This document shows, piece by piece, positions 1 to 10,447 of a DNA stretch of 64,000 bases. The DNA is from Prorocentrum cordatum (Eukaryota > Sar > Dinophyceae > Prorocentrales > Prorocentraceae): the NCBI GenBank assembly GCA_963575745.1, contig CAUYUJ010004525.1:380291-444290 (forward strand), written 5' to 3'. Every line of letters begins with the position of its first letter. The first letter of the stretch is position 1. The translations under genes were made by a program, and so were the position numbers. Under the pieces are notes generated by a model. It was not told the DNA's origin, made no database searches, and saw only the letters and a program-made list of their open reading frames with translations.

Positions 1-1465
1 GAGTAGCAAGGTCCCAAGACTCCTGCGCCGCCTGGCCCGCCAACTCATCAGCAGACTCGTTGCCCGCCGCGAGAAGAACCTGGTCCTCCGACAAGGAGGG
101 GTCAGTGGGATCCAGGTGGGAGGGGGTCCACAAAACAGAAATCCCATTCTCGCGGCCCTCAAGGGCCAGGCGGATACGAAACCAAAGGTCCGAATTCACA
201 CCACTGCAACGACGGAAACGGCGGCGCCTCCACCCCTCTAACAGGGGCTGGTTGTCCGTAACATACTCGAAGTTCCCTGGGACATTGCGGAGAGCCAGCT
301 CGAAGGCCAACAGCTCTGCCCTGGGGGCCGTCTGGCGGCGGCCTGAGGTGGTGGAAGCCCAGCCCTTAAGTCGGCACCACATGGTGCCATCCCAGGCCAC
401 CAGCGCAGCGGCCGCGCCGACTCGTCGGCGGCGCGGGTCAGAGCTAAAGGCGCCTCCTGAGCCATCTCCAAAAACCCGCAGGAGCCCTGCAGGGGACCTG
501 GCCGCCTCGACAGAGGATCCCTCGACTAACGACGGCGACGACCCCACCTCCCGAGCCACGTCCGCCCCCCCGTCCTTGAACACAGGGCATGTTAAAGACC
601 TAGGAGGCAGGCCGCGGAGCCACAAGGCAGGATTCGCCTCGTGTCCCACTCTGGCCTGGTGGCATAAACCGTCAGAGAGCTCAAAGGCCTCATGATTGCA
701 ATTCTTGGGGAATTCCCACACTCTGTGGAAAAGCGTCTCCGGGGCCGAGCCGCATCGGGGGCAGGTAGAGGCAACAACATACCCCGCCTCAAGTTGGCGG
801 ACGTGGGTCCACTGGCCTCCTGACACGACAGTCGTGAGAAGGCCTACCTGCTCATACTGATCCCTACGCTCGAGACGCCTAAGCTCCTGGCGCAAAGGCT
901 GGAGATCAGCCCCCTCGGCCAAGTCATCGCCGTGAGGGTGGGCCGCTGCCTGGGCCCACAAGAGCGCAGTTAAATCGTCCCTGAAATCATCAACCAACTC
1001 AACGACATCAAAGTCGCCTTCAAGGCGCTCAATGTCGTCCCGATCAGGAAAATGCCACACTTCATATTGGTCCCCCACGGGTCTGCGCCATTTAACAGGG
1101 GACACAGGCTTCCAACCAACGTCGAGTAACGTGGCGACGACGGCCCCGATCGGACCCCGCACCCGACGCCAGCGTTTCGAGGCCAACAGGTCCAGGCGGC
1201 CCCGAATGTGGTGCCACGCGCGAGAGATGCGGCCATGCAACTCAGGGAACCGATTCCACATGTCAAACCACGTGAACAACACCTGAGCCCTCAAGGCGAT
1301 GAAGGGCTCTCGCTCAGCATAAAACAAAGAGAGCACCGTGGTAAGACAACGGCCTGGGCTTTTACTGACAACAGATTGGGAAGCCTGGCGCCTCAAGGCT
1401 AGGATCGATGAGGGGGAGAGGCCCATGGCCTGATGGCCATATACAGCCTGAGGAAGGGCCCCCCT
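1..1465 (-). pseudogene. LINE 1 RNase H and pre-RNase H region, runs off the window edge
   Basis: One minus-strand frame stays open from about 1465 to base 1. It holds a thumb/connector region, a zinc-knuckle-like C-x2-C (STCPRCGSAPETLFHR) at about 760, and then an RNase H domain. All four catalytic acidic positions are visible: D in FGDGSGG (~510), E in PRAELLAFELAL (~320), D in VTDNQPLLEGW (~255) and D in GNESADELA (~40). The same order is seen in LINE copy 2. Together with the adjoining RT it is inactivated upstream by a frameshift near 1465 and a stop at 1651-1653, so it is not translated as part of a full polyprotein unless these are assembly errors. Its own catalytic residues are unbroken. 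Confidence 0.8.
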
Positions 1466-3990
1466 GTAACCAAAGCCCCATGGGACACGTTGGCCGCCTT
1501 GGCGTGGCGACGCAGGCGTCGAATGCGCTGCGCGCGTGGACGGGCCTTCCTCTGACGGTCCAAAAGCTTAACGACCACCCGACGAGCCCCACCTCCCGTG
1601 TCGCAACCCAGGTCAACAGCTTGGACCGCCAGGGAAGCTGGGATGCCTACCTATCTCAGGCTGGCCACAATGCGCTTACCAACCTTAGTGGAGGAAGCAA
1701 TGACCTTGGTCTTGGGCGAAGCGGGCAGTTGATGCAAGGCAAACGATCGGGCGAAAGACTGGCCAATGGTGGAGAGCTGCGCAATGACATTCTCCTCGGT
1801 GCCCCAAGCCCGCGCCACGGTGTCATCAACAAAGGTCCAGAGGCCCGCGGGGGAGACCAGGGCACGGGCCCCCGAGGCCGCGTGAGCGGCCGACAAAATC
1901 GGACCCAGGAAAACCTTATCGAGTTTGACACCGTGAGCAGACCCTGCTACTATAGAACGGGTGGGAAAAGTTAAATCCGACGCGATGTTCCTGGACCGCA
2001 GGATCCTGGGAGCAAGGAACATCTGCACCTCTAAAAGGGTGACAATCGAGGGGAAACCCTGCTCGACCGAAACACGCATTAGTAACAGCATGCTGACGTG
2101 ATCATAAAAATTTTCGAGGTCGAGGAGGAGGGAGGCCGAGGTGAAACCCAGCTGGAAGGAGGACTCGTCTAAGATGGCCCTCTGCAGGGCCGCCCTGAGA
2201 GCCGAGGACCCTCGGATCGCCGTGTCCCAAAACTCACCGAGGTCCTGGGACCACTGGTCCGCGATCGGGGGCCCGAGCTCTGGACCAGACTCCCATGCAG
2301 GTCGGCAGAACACCGATAGCCCTGTCACCTCCTGAAGGTTTCGGGACGATCGCTCCTGCAAAAGCTGGACAAGCCACGAGCCTACCCTCTCGGCTTCGCG
2401 CAGCAAGTCGCCGAACTGCTGCTGCCCCTCGGTCGGCAGCCTCTGAATGCCGACGGGGCTGAGCACATCCACGCCTCGAGCCTTGTTGGGAGCCATCCTG
2501 GAGACAACTCTCATGATGGAATCGTCCTCCAGCTCGCTGATGGGGCGGCGACGTGCGTGCTGGAGCAACTCCTGCATGCCCCTGCACAGGTCCTCCCGCG
2601 ACGCCTGTGGATCCGTCCGAATGGCCCGCCACGCCTGCAGCTTGTGCTCCATGATATTGTCAGGGCCCCCCGTGGCCTCCTCGGGACCATCGCCAGGAAC
2701 CTCGAGCGCAGCAGGCTGTGGAGGGTCACGGACGTGACGATGGACCACTGATGGTCTGGTGCGCCAGCAGTCCCTGGCCCACTTGACATAGGCGTCGCCC
2801 GAGGACACTAAGGCCCTACCCCAGGAGCGCGAGCACCAGGCCTCCGTGACCTCACCAAACCGCTCAAGGGTCTCGACGTCCAGCGGTGGCCCAAAGATGA
2901 GGCAGGCCACATCAAACCACTCCTGTACCTCCTGGTGGGTGGCCCTGGGCCCGAATAGCACGGCTCTCGGCTGGGCCCCGGCCTGGCCAATCAGGCTGGA
3001 GATGGAAGTGATCAAAGCCTCCTGCTGCACGGGGTCCCGATCGTGTCGGCGTAGGGAGGTATATCGTGTGGCCAGCGACGACATCGTCCGCCACAGTTCC
3101 ATGGTAGGGTTACGCATATGAGTACGCCCTGGGGACGGCTGTAATTTGCGTCGAGTAAGGCCATCCAATTTGCCGCGTCCAATGTACTGGGCCTGCTGGT
3201 CGGATGGGATGCCTTCAGTACGTAATATGGCCAGATCCAAGGGAGATACCCAGCGTTGATACGACTGGGAAATGGACTGTACGTCATCTGCCGAGCCCGT
3301 AGGGAAAGCCCGAGCCTTCGAGTCCGAGCAGATACTTACCCACGGCTGAGCCTCAATGGCAGCGACGGCCCAGTCGTCCGACTCAACGCGAAAGGGTACC
3401 TGCGCAGCTGCGTCATCAGGCTCCTCATCCTCAGGGGGGGTGACTTCGTCGAAGGCACCCTGCAGGTCGGCGCTGAGTCGTTCTCGTCTGCGAACACGAG
3501 CTTCCTCACGGCGCCTCGAGCGCTTACTGTCAGGGTATGATGCCCTCTTGGGCCTGGGCCTTTGTGGGGGCTCACTGGGAGAATCCAAAACCTGATGCCA
3601 CCAATCAGCGTGCCCTGAAAGAATCTCAATGTCCAGGGCAACATGTGTCTTCCATGGAACGAGTGTGAATGGCTTGACTCTGAGCTGGTCTGCAAAACCC
3701 CTCTTGACCACCAAGTAGTCGATCAAAGAACCACTGCCAAGAGCACAAGTCGCGCTGCATCCACTCGGGGTGACAATCTCCCCGTCCCACACTTCAAGCA
3801 GGCCGCTCTTGGTCAGCTCGTCTGGTTCCAAATTCCAGTCCGCACAAATGATCCACGGGTCAGCCAAAGAGCCAACAAACCTGCTGATAGCACGAACACG
3901 GGGAGTATTGATGCCACCTGTTTTGGGCCCTGGGGATAGGTAGGCCGACAACAGCACAGCGTTGCCACGCTTGAGATGCAGGGTGCTGGG
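1466..3990 (-). pseudogene. LINE 1 C-terminal endonuclease plus reverse transcriptase
   Basis: The minus-strand frame begins near 3990 in the second half of the endonuclease (CADWNLEP at ~3840, LIDYLVVKRG at ~3715, and the catalytic-His region KTHVALDIEI at ~3640) and continues through RT. RT motif A is LLLDLENFYDH (~2115), motif B is RSIVAGSAHGVKL (~1945), motif C is TFVDDTVARAWG (~1830, FVDD in place of the usual FADD/YADD) and motif D is SPKTKVIAS (~1715). Between about 2385 and 2275 another frame gives the expected KPSGGDRAIG, so two compensating frameshifts are present. A TAG at 1651-1653 ends the frame, but the same frame resumes beyond it to about 1465. Family: non-LTR RT with APE-type endonuclease. 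Confidence 0.85.
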
Positions 3991-4334
3991 GCAAAACCCT
4001 CAATGGCCCTCGGCTTGGCAGAACGGAGACGCTCCCAGGAAGTGGCAGCAATGTGCCTTTTGTGCACAACCCACTCACCACCCCTGGAGCCCGAACATGA
4101 GGATGCTGATGCCAATGCAGGGGTGCCAACCATCTTCCAACCGTCCTGGAGTAGCTCCGCGCGGGCTGCCTCCATGCCACTGACCTTGACATGGGTCTCG
4201 GCGAAGGCAACAGTCCCAAACATGGTGCCAGCTCCTCGCATGAACGACTGAGCCTTGGGCCCCCACTCACTGATATTGGCAAACAACAAACGAGCTGAAT
4301 GAGGATTGGCACCGCCCTCCTCTGTTGCCTCCAT
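3990..4334 (-). pseudogene. LINE 1 N-terminal endonuclease segment
   Basis: The frame carries LLFANISEWGPKAQSF, then the endonuclease Glu motif AETHVKV, then GEWVVHKRHI. These match LFFANVEKWGPQAHKY, CETHLLPD and GEMIIARRHL of LINE copy 2. The reading frame leaves the homologous path near 3985-3992, where the +1/-1 frame beginning TLHLKRGNAVLLSAYL continues the domain. This is a clear endonuclease/exonuclease/phosphatase-type fragment broken by one frameshift. The region just upstream (4335-4560) is coding-like in a different frame and links ORF1 to ORF2. Confidence 0.8.
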
Positions 4335-6397
4335 GCACGGGCCTCCAGTGCAATACTAGTAGCAATACTCTGTGTGCAAGAAACCGAGGCCGCTGGAGGA
4401 GCCGAAGTCGGAGTGCTCCTCGAGGTTGATGCCGTCGCCGAAAACGAAGCACACGTAGAAGTCCTCGGAGCCAAGGGTGGCGAGGCGGGGGGCCCCGCAA
4501 CGCCTGAACTGGAATGTGTGTAATCTAACGCATACGTCTGAGACGGCGCGGAGAGGTACGGTCTCCCACAAAACGGCAAAACCACAGTTGGAGCCTCAGG
4601 CGGGGTCTCCCGTCGCTGCGGGGCCCTGGTATCATGCGCGCGGCGTGCATCGATATGACTCAGGGCGTTGCGAGCCAACTCCTCCTGCCAATCGTCGTAG
4701 TCGATGTCTCGGAGGCCGTTGAGATAGTCACGGTACGCCTGCCGCTGGCGACGGCGAGCATGCCTCGCTCTCTCGCAAATCTGCCTGGCCATGTCCCGCT
4801 GAGCAACCGCAAGGTTTCCATGCCCTGCTGTGTCAGCAACCTCCTGGACGAGAGGCTGTAGTGCCGGATCTGCCAGGAAACTGGCGACGTATGGGATGCA
4901 CATCCTCTTCCAGTCGGCGAAATCCGAATCTTCATCAACAGTGCTGGGGTCCGGTACCCAAGCACCAGTAAGCGACCTCAGCTGCCTCTCAAGTAGCAGA
5001 CGATTATGAAGGGCCGCGCGCCTGGCAGGGTTCTGATCCTTGCAATGGATCACCCTGTCCTCGAACTCAGAGTCGTCATCGCTCTGAGAGTAGCAGAACT
5101 TGTAGCGGCCGAAAACCTCCAGGTCGGGGAGGAAGGCGAACTCGTCATCCTTCGAGAGGAAGATGTCCCCGTAGAACGGGAAAGGCGAGCCACCATATGT
5201 GACCGCAGCCGTACAATCGCAGGTGCTAAACACCTTGCGTGTCACGCTTCTTGTCGTCAATAGCTGCACTGGCCTTGGCTCTGGCAGCGGCTCGGAGGGC
5301 CTCGGCGCTGCTGCGCTCACCTCCACCACGGGACGATCCAGCCGCACTGCCGCCAGCAGAAGAGGCCCCAGTAGCAGTAGCCGAAGGGTCCACAGGGCCC
5401 GCGGCGGGGCCGCCATCCTGGCCGCGGCGCCTCTTGGCATGGAGCCTGGCGTGGAGAGCTTGGGCCTCCTCCCGCAGCTTGAGGATCTGCTGAGCGGCGG
5501 GACCCAAGGCCTCCTGGACCTTGGCCTGCACGCTGGTGGCGAGCTCACCCTTGCTTCGAGCCCACTCGGAGCGCTCTGTCTCGTCGATCTCGAGGCCCTC
5601 CAGGTCGAAGAGGGGGCCGTCGACGAAGCGCAGCGAGCCCTCGTCGACGAGCGTCGAAAGGTTGATGGCCGTAGCAGCGGATGCCGTCTCCGACCGCGGC
5701 GTCGATGGCGTCGGGAGCTGCTTGGCGCAAGCCTCCTCCCAGTCGTGCTGGGCCTGGTGTGCCGCCTCTGCCGCCGCGTCCTCAGCAGCCTTGGCGTCGG
5801 CCAGCCAGGCCTCTCCCTCGACGACACGCCGCGCGCAGGTCTCAAGCCACGCCTGCGCCCGCCTGCACGCAATCCCCTTCGCAGAGACCTCCTCCTCCAA
5901 AAGGGGCGGGTGGCGAGGGGCCTCGGCGGCAGGCTGCTCCGTGGCGGCCAGCTTGGCGGACAGGACCTCAAGCTCGTCGCAGTCGCCAAGCTTCTCGCGG
6001 AGCAGCGCAAGGGGGCCTCGCGCGGCTCCTCGGGCGGCGGTCCGCCACCGTAGGGGTACCAGCCTGGTCCATGCCAAACCCACGGCCGGCGCTCCTTGGG
6101 TGCACCCTTGGCGGCCCTCGGCGGAACAGGAGGGCCCTTGGAATGGCCCCCCCCAGGCGGCGCCGCACCCGAGGCGGTGTCGAACGGGTTCGACGCGAGC
6201 GTGGGCGGGCCGAACGACCACTGGCCAGTGGGCATCTTGTCGGGCGAGGGGTACGGAACCATCGGCAAGCAGCACTGGTAGCACCAGTGGTTGGACTTGA
6301 AGTTCCACCGATAGCGGCAAGCCGAGCAGCTGACGAAGGTGCCCGACTTGTCTTTGCCCTTGCCGCACGCGCCATTGTTGCCCACGTTGCGGCCCAT
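4335..6397 (-). pseudogene. LINE 1 ORF1-like protein with N-terminal zinc ribbon, frameshifted
   Basis: The ATG at 6395-6397 opens a protein starting MGRNVGNNGACGKGKDKSG, followed by a C-x2-C...C-x2-C ribbon (CSACRYRW...WCYQCC), probably for nucleic-acid binding. Then comes a Pro/Gly-rich linker (PPGGGHSKGPPVPPRA). Near 6045 the coding frame moves to one that is Ala/Glu-rich and probably coiled coil (EKLGDCDELEVLSAKLAATE) and ends in KKRDTQGV-stop at 5226. Coding character resumes in the first frame from 5230 (SPFPFYGDIFLSKDDEFAF, then an Arg-rich helical stretch) to about 4570, and perhaps in a third frame to 4356. Position before the endonuclease and the zinc ribbon fit a LINE ORF1. The exact borders and the number of real frameshifts are uncertain. 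Confidence 0.6.
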
Positions 6398-6513
6398 GCG
6401 CTGGCGGCCCTGCTGACTGTAGCAGGGCTCCGCACCTGGGGAGAACCAAGCGGAGAATGTGAAAGCAGCCGCGGACTAGCGGTATCCGTTTGGTCCCCTG
6501 GGGAACAAAGCAC

Positions 6514-6534
6514 CTTGAGCCAAACTGGCTACGG
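6514..6534 (-). other. spliced-leader (SL) relic, 20/21 match to the dinoflagellate SL
   Basis: On the minus strand the 21 bases read CCGTAGCCAG then TTTGGCTCAAG. The canonical dinoflagellate SL has T instead of G at the tenth position and is otherwise identical. It lies 117 bases upstream of the ORF1 ATG, exactly where a trans-spliced leader would sit on the LINE mRNA, and is preceded directly by a TCC microsatellite. Known background: dinoflagellate mRNAs receive this leader by trans-splicing, and relics mark genes that re-entered the genome through cDNA. An SL RNA gene is less likely, because no Sm-site-bearing intron or tandem SL array is visible. Confidence 0.8.
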
Positions 6535-6536
6535 AA

Positions 6537-6947
6537 GGAGGAGGAGGAGGAGGAGGAGAAGGAGGGAGAGGAGGGGAGGAGGGCATCGGCGCTTCGACGC
6601 GGCCTCGTTCGCGTCACCGAGTCACCGTGGAGGAGGAGGAGGAGGATGAGGAAACGGAAAAGCAGGAGGAAGGAGGAGGATAATGCTGCTGCTGATAAAA
6701 GTGCTGCTGATGACGACGATGATGCTGCTGCTGCTGATGATCATGCTGCTGCTGATGATGATATTCATGCTGATGCTGATCATGATGATGCTGCTGCTGC
6801 TGCTGATGATGCTGATCATGGGGGTGATGCTGCTGCTGCTGCTGATGATGATACTTATGCTGCTGCTGATGATGAGCAGGAGGAGGAACAGGAGGAGGAG
6901 GAGGAGGAGGAGGAGACGGAGTAGAAGCAGGAGGAGGATGAGGAGGA

Positions 6948-6978
<31 letters not shown>

Positions 6979-7530
6979 GTGGAGGAGGATGAGGATGAGA
7001 CGGAGGAGGAGGAGGGACATGACGAGGAGGAGGAGGAGGAGGAGGAGGAGGAGAAGGATGAGGATGAGGATGAGGATGAGGATGAGGATGAGGATGATGA
7101 TGATGATGATGATGATTTGATGATGATGATGATGATGATGAGATGATGGGGATTTGTAGATATGATGATGATGTTCATGCTGTGATGATGAATGGACGAT
7201 GATAAGGTTGATGATGATTGTTGATGATGATGATGATGTTGATGATGATGTTGATGATGATGTATGTATGTGTTGATGATGATGATGATGATGGTGGTGG
7301 TGTGGTGGTTTGTGGTTGGTGGTGGTGATGATGATGATGATGTGATGAGGAGGAGAGGAGGTGGAGGAGGAGGATGGTGGAGGAGGAAGGAGGAGGGAGT
7401 CTGGTGCAGGAAAGGGGGAGGAGGAGGTGGAGGAGGAGGTGGAGGAAGGGGGAGGAGGCGGCGGAGGATGCGGCGGAGGGGAAAGGGAAGAGGAGGAAGA
7501 GGAGGAGGAGGTAGGGGAGAAGATGTTACA
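6537..7530. repeat. compound GAG/GAT/GCT microsatellite
   Basis: Almost continuous trinucleotide repeats: GAG runs (6537-6570, 6890-7060, 7360-7520), GCTGAT (6683-6870) and GAT (7060-7350). The apparent long reading frames here (poly-Met, poly-Ser, poly-Ile) are repeat translations, not genes. Confidence 0.9.
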
Positions 7531-7919
7531 GGGGTCCTTCGGAAGACTGGGGGGCTGCGAGGGGGTGAAGGATATGCTGGGAGGGGCATGTACTCCCAAA
7601 CCCCCACTTTCCTCTGCCGTCGTCGTCCGGGGGTCATCATCCGCCTCCCTCCTCCTCCCCCCCACTCCTCCCTCTATTTCCCCTTTCTCCTCCTCCCTCC
7701 TTCTCCCTCCTCCTCCTCCTCCCTCACTCCTCTCTCTCTTCCTCCTTTCTCCCTCCTCCCTTCTCCTCTTCCTCCCTCCCTCCCTCCTCTCCTCTCCTTC
7801 TCCCTCATCTCCTCCTCCTCCTCCTATTCCTTCTCCTCCTCCTCCCCCTTCTCCTCCTCCTCCTCCTCCTCCTCCTCCTCCACATCCTCCTCGTCCTCCC
7901 TCCTCCCTCCTCCCTCCTG
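7531..7919. repeat. short unique spacer then TCC/CTC microsatellite
   Basis: 7531-7635 has no recognisable gene. 7636-7919 is a pyrimidine-rich TCC/CTC tract on the plus strand, opposite in base bias to the GAG tract before it, so the two could pair as a long imperfect inverted repeat. Confidence 0.8.
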
Positions 7920-8520
7920 CCGCCTGGCCTCTGCGACCACTTGTGAACCATACCCTTACGGGTCCGATTCGACGCTGGGGTAGCGGACACTTTTCATAGG
8001 GTTCATTTGGCTGCAGACGTCCTTCGAATTCTGAAGCCCAGCCGTCGTGTAGAAAATGTGACCTGCATCGGCAGGGTTGACATGTGGTTGCCTATAGCCT
8101 CCACAGCGCACGTGTTCGCAGATCTTGGCGGATATCGGCTGCCAGTCAGGCCCGGCGGCCGCATACACCTAGATCTCGGCCAACGATGGGCTCTGAGAGG
8201 CCTGAGGGTGGCGGATATTTTCCTTCCCCTCGACGGGGCTGCATAGGGGTGACACGTGGCGTTCTCTTGTTCCGTTTCGGCACGATCGGCGCGGGCAAGC
8301 CTTGGCCTGCGAGTGTGCCCGGGCGTCTTCGCGAGGTGTGGCGCTTGCGCTCTGCAGCCTCGTGGCCAGGGTATGGTCACGTTGATAGGGCAGCACGCTG
8401 CCCTTCCCTCCTGTGCCCATACTGCTGCAGCGTAGTTTGGGTTATTGTCAATGCTGTTTTCGGGGCCGTTTTTTAGCAGCGCGGGCATGTGCGCAGCGCG
8501 CGCAGATGCGGAGGAGGAGA
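7920..8520. other. non-repetitive stretch without a recognised gene
   Basis: Balanced base composition. Short frames exist on both strands (for example plus 8040-8243 and minus 7956-8168), but neither shows a known motif, supported splice sites or homology I recognise. It may contain an exon; unresolved. Confidence 0.4.
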
Positions 8521-9479
8521 AATAAAGTAAGAGGTGTTGGCGGAGGATGAGGATGAGGATGAGGATGACGAGGAGGAGGAGGAGGAGCAGGAGGAGGAGC
8601 AGGAGGAGGAGGAGGAGGACGAGGACGAGAACGAGGAGGTCTAGTTGGAGGGGAAGAGGATGAGAGGGAGGAGGAGAAGGAGGAGGCTCATGCATGTTCT
8701 CCGTTTCCCTAGGCTCTTCGGGACAAGGAGCAGTTGTTCATGCACAGCATGCTGCAGAAACAGGAGGGCCCTTTTGCCAGCATCGCACTTCGATGCCCTG
8801 CTTGCCGTAACAGCGCGTGGGACACAACTCAACCTATCGGGGCACACCGCCCAAGCCCCCAGGGCACAGGTCATAGACCGCAGTGCCTCCCGTGCTTTGC
8901 GTGCGTCGTGGTGCTCTCTCTCCCTCTCTCTCTGCCACAGACGCCATCTATTCGAGAAGAGCCGGCCCTGGGCAACCCCTATCCAGTATCTCCTGGCAGC
9001 GTGCCAATTCGTTGAAGTAGGGCAACCGCTCTAAAGCGTCCGTTCCTGTGGACCATGCTGCATCGCCCTCAGGATTCCACCAGATTCGTGATGCATGAGC
9101 TCTTGAGCGATGGGGTGTCAGGCTTCTGAGCGGGAGGCTCAAGGCGCTGCGGACTTTACGGCAAACGTGTCAATTTCAGCGATTGCGAAGGCCTTGCGGC
9201 CGGTGCCGCCGACCCTGAAGGGGGACGACGACGAAGACAGAGGAGAGTGGATGGAGGAGGTTGAGGGGAAGGGGAAAAGGAGGGAGGAGGGAAGATAATT
9301 AGGAGGAGGAAGAGGGATGAGGAGCTGGATGGCGGAGGAGTCGCCATGGATTCGCCATCTACAGGATGGGGATGCTGTGTCGCCACCAAGATAAAGGGCA
9401 GCGAGGCAACCCTGTTACTGTGTATACACCGTCGGGCCGCCGCCGACGACGACGCTGACGTGGGTCAGAATCCTCAGGG
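8521..9479. other. GAG/GAC microsatellite then unassigned sequence
   Basis: 8540-8690 is a GATGAG/GAG/GAC microsatellite. 8691-9290 is non-repetitive with no recognisable gene. 9230-9335 is purine-rich. No RNA gene or motif was recognised. Confidence 0.5.
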
Positions 9480-10140
9480 ATGCTTCTTGGGGTCTGGTCG
9501 AAACGCTCTTGGGGGCCACGGGGGACAGTGTAGGGGTCTCTTGGGGGCCTCTTGGGGGCCTGTTGAGGGCTTCCCGGGGGCCTCTCGGGAGCAGCTTGGG
9601 GTCTCTTCGGGGCTTCTAGGGGGCCTTTGGGGGGCCTCTTGGTTTTTCTTGGGAGCACTCGGGGCGGAGGGCTTGAAATGTCCGTTTTGGTTCGTCGTCT
9701 CGGCACCGTCTTGGAGCTGCCTTGGGGGCCTCTGGGGCCCTTTTTGAAGCGTCTTGGGCCGTCTTGAGACTCTCTTGGGCCGTTTTGGGTCGCTCGTGGA
9801 GCCCTCTGGGGCTGTCTGGGGGCGATCTGGGAGGCCGCTTGGGCCGTCTTGGAGCGTCGGGGAGCGGGAGAGGCGAGAACGCCGAAATCATTCAAAAACC
9901 GACGGAACATTTACGATTTTTGTTCTTGCGGCACTTTTGGGACTGCTCCTGGAGGCCACTTTGAGCATCTTGCAGGACTATTGGGCCGCCCGGAGGCCAT
10001 CCAGGCGTCTTGGACAGATCGTTCGACGATCTGGGGCCCTCGTGGACTGTTCTTGGGGAGCTTTTGGGGCGCTCTTGGCCCAGCTTCTTCGAGGCCCAGG
10101 AGCCCCCAGACCCAGGACCCCACCCCAGTCCGGACCCGGG
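9480..10140. repeat. degenerate ~11-12-bp GGCCTCTTGGG-type repeat
   Basis: The tract is built from variants of TCTTGGGGGCC / CGTCTTGGGCC spaced about 11-12 bases apart. The same sequence family (often on the other strand as GGCCCCAAGACG) recurs at 11560-11800, 24600-24840, 28790-29000, 35030-35290, 52190-52740, 55050-55170, 55540-56110 and 56860-57360. No conserved reading frame. Confidence 0.75.
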
Positions 10141-10290
10141 AGGAGGGCGGGAGGAGGGAGGGAGGGAGGGAGGGAGGGAGGGAGGGAGGGGAGGGAGGGA
10201 GGAGGAGGGGAGGGACGGGAGGTGGAGGAGGAGGAGGAGGAGGAGGAGGAGGAGGAGGAGGAGGGAGGGGGAAGTAGAGACTCGGGTAGG
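10141..10290. repeat. GGGA and GAG microsatellite
   Basis: GGGA repeats at about 10155-10200 are followed by GAG repeats at about 10210-10265. Flanked by short CCCGGGTCCGGACC-type palindromic motifs at 10125-10140 and 10315-10370. Confidence 0.85.
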
Positions 10291-10447
10291 TGGAGGGAGG
10301 AGGAGGATGCCCAAGACCCGGGACCCACCTGGGTCCGGACCCGGGAGCCCCCTGGGTCCGGGCCCCGGGTGCGGGCCTGGGATCCCCCCCCCCTTCCTGG
10401 CGGGGGGGGGAGATCAGAGGGGGCTCCCCGTCGAGTGTAGGACGGCG

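Larger units (their letters stand above)
1..6534 (-). mobile_element. LINE copy 1 (non-LTR retrotransposon), 5' end complete, 3' end beyond the window
   Basis: Read on the minus strand, the order is spliced-leader relic (6534-6514), short leader, ORF1-like region with a zinc ribbon (6397 to about 4560), AP-endonuclease domain (about 4334-3640), reverse transcriptase (about 3000-1690) and RNase H (about 520 to the edge). The layout matches LINE copy 2 at 40.8-46.1 kb, and the two proteins align along the endonuclease, RT and RNase H regions, so they belong to the same or sister families. The element is a pseudogene: frame changes near 6045, 5230, 3990, 2385, 2275 and 1465, and a TAG at 1651-1653. 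A CTC-type microsatellite abuts its 5' end. Confidence 0.85.

Noticed and set aside
6514-6534. SL RNA gene
   Set aside because: Downstream sequence shows no Sm site or compact snRNA-like structure and continues into the LINE leader; a relic explains it better.
6622-7665. Long frames coding poly-Ser, poly-Ile, poly-Met, poly-Arg
   Set aside because: They are translations of GAG/GAT triplet repeats in several frames on both strands at once; no start context or unique sequence.
8000-8470. Possible exons on either strand
   Set aside because: Frames are short, compete on both strands and show no recognisable motif or convincing splice sites.
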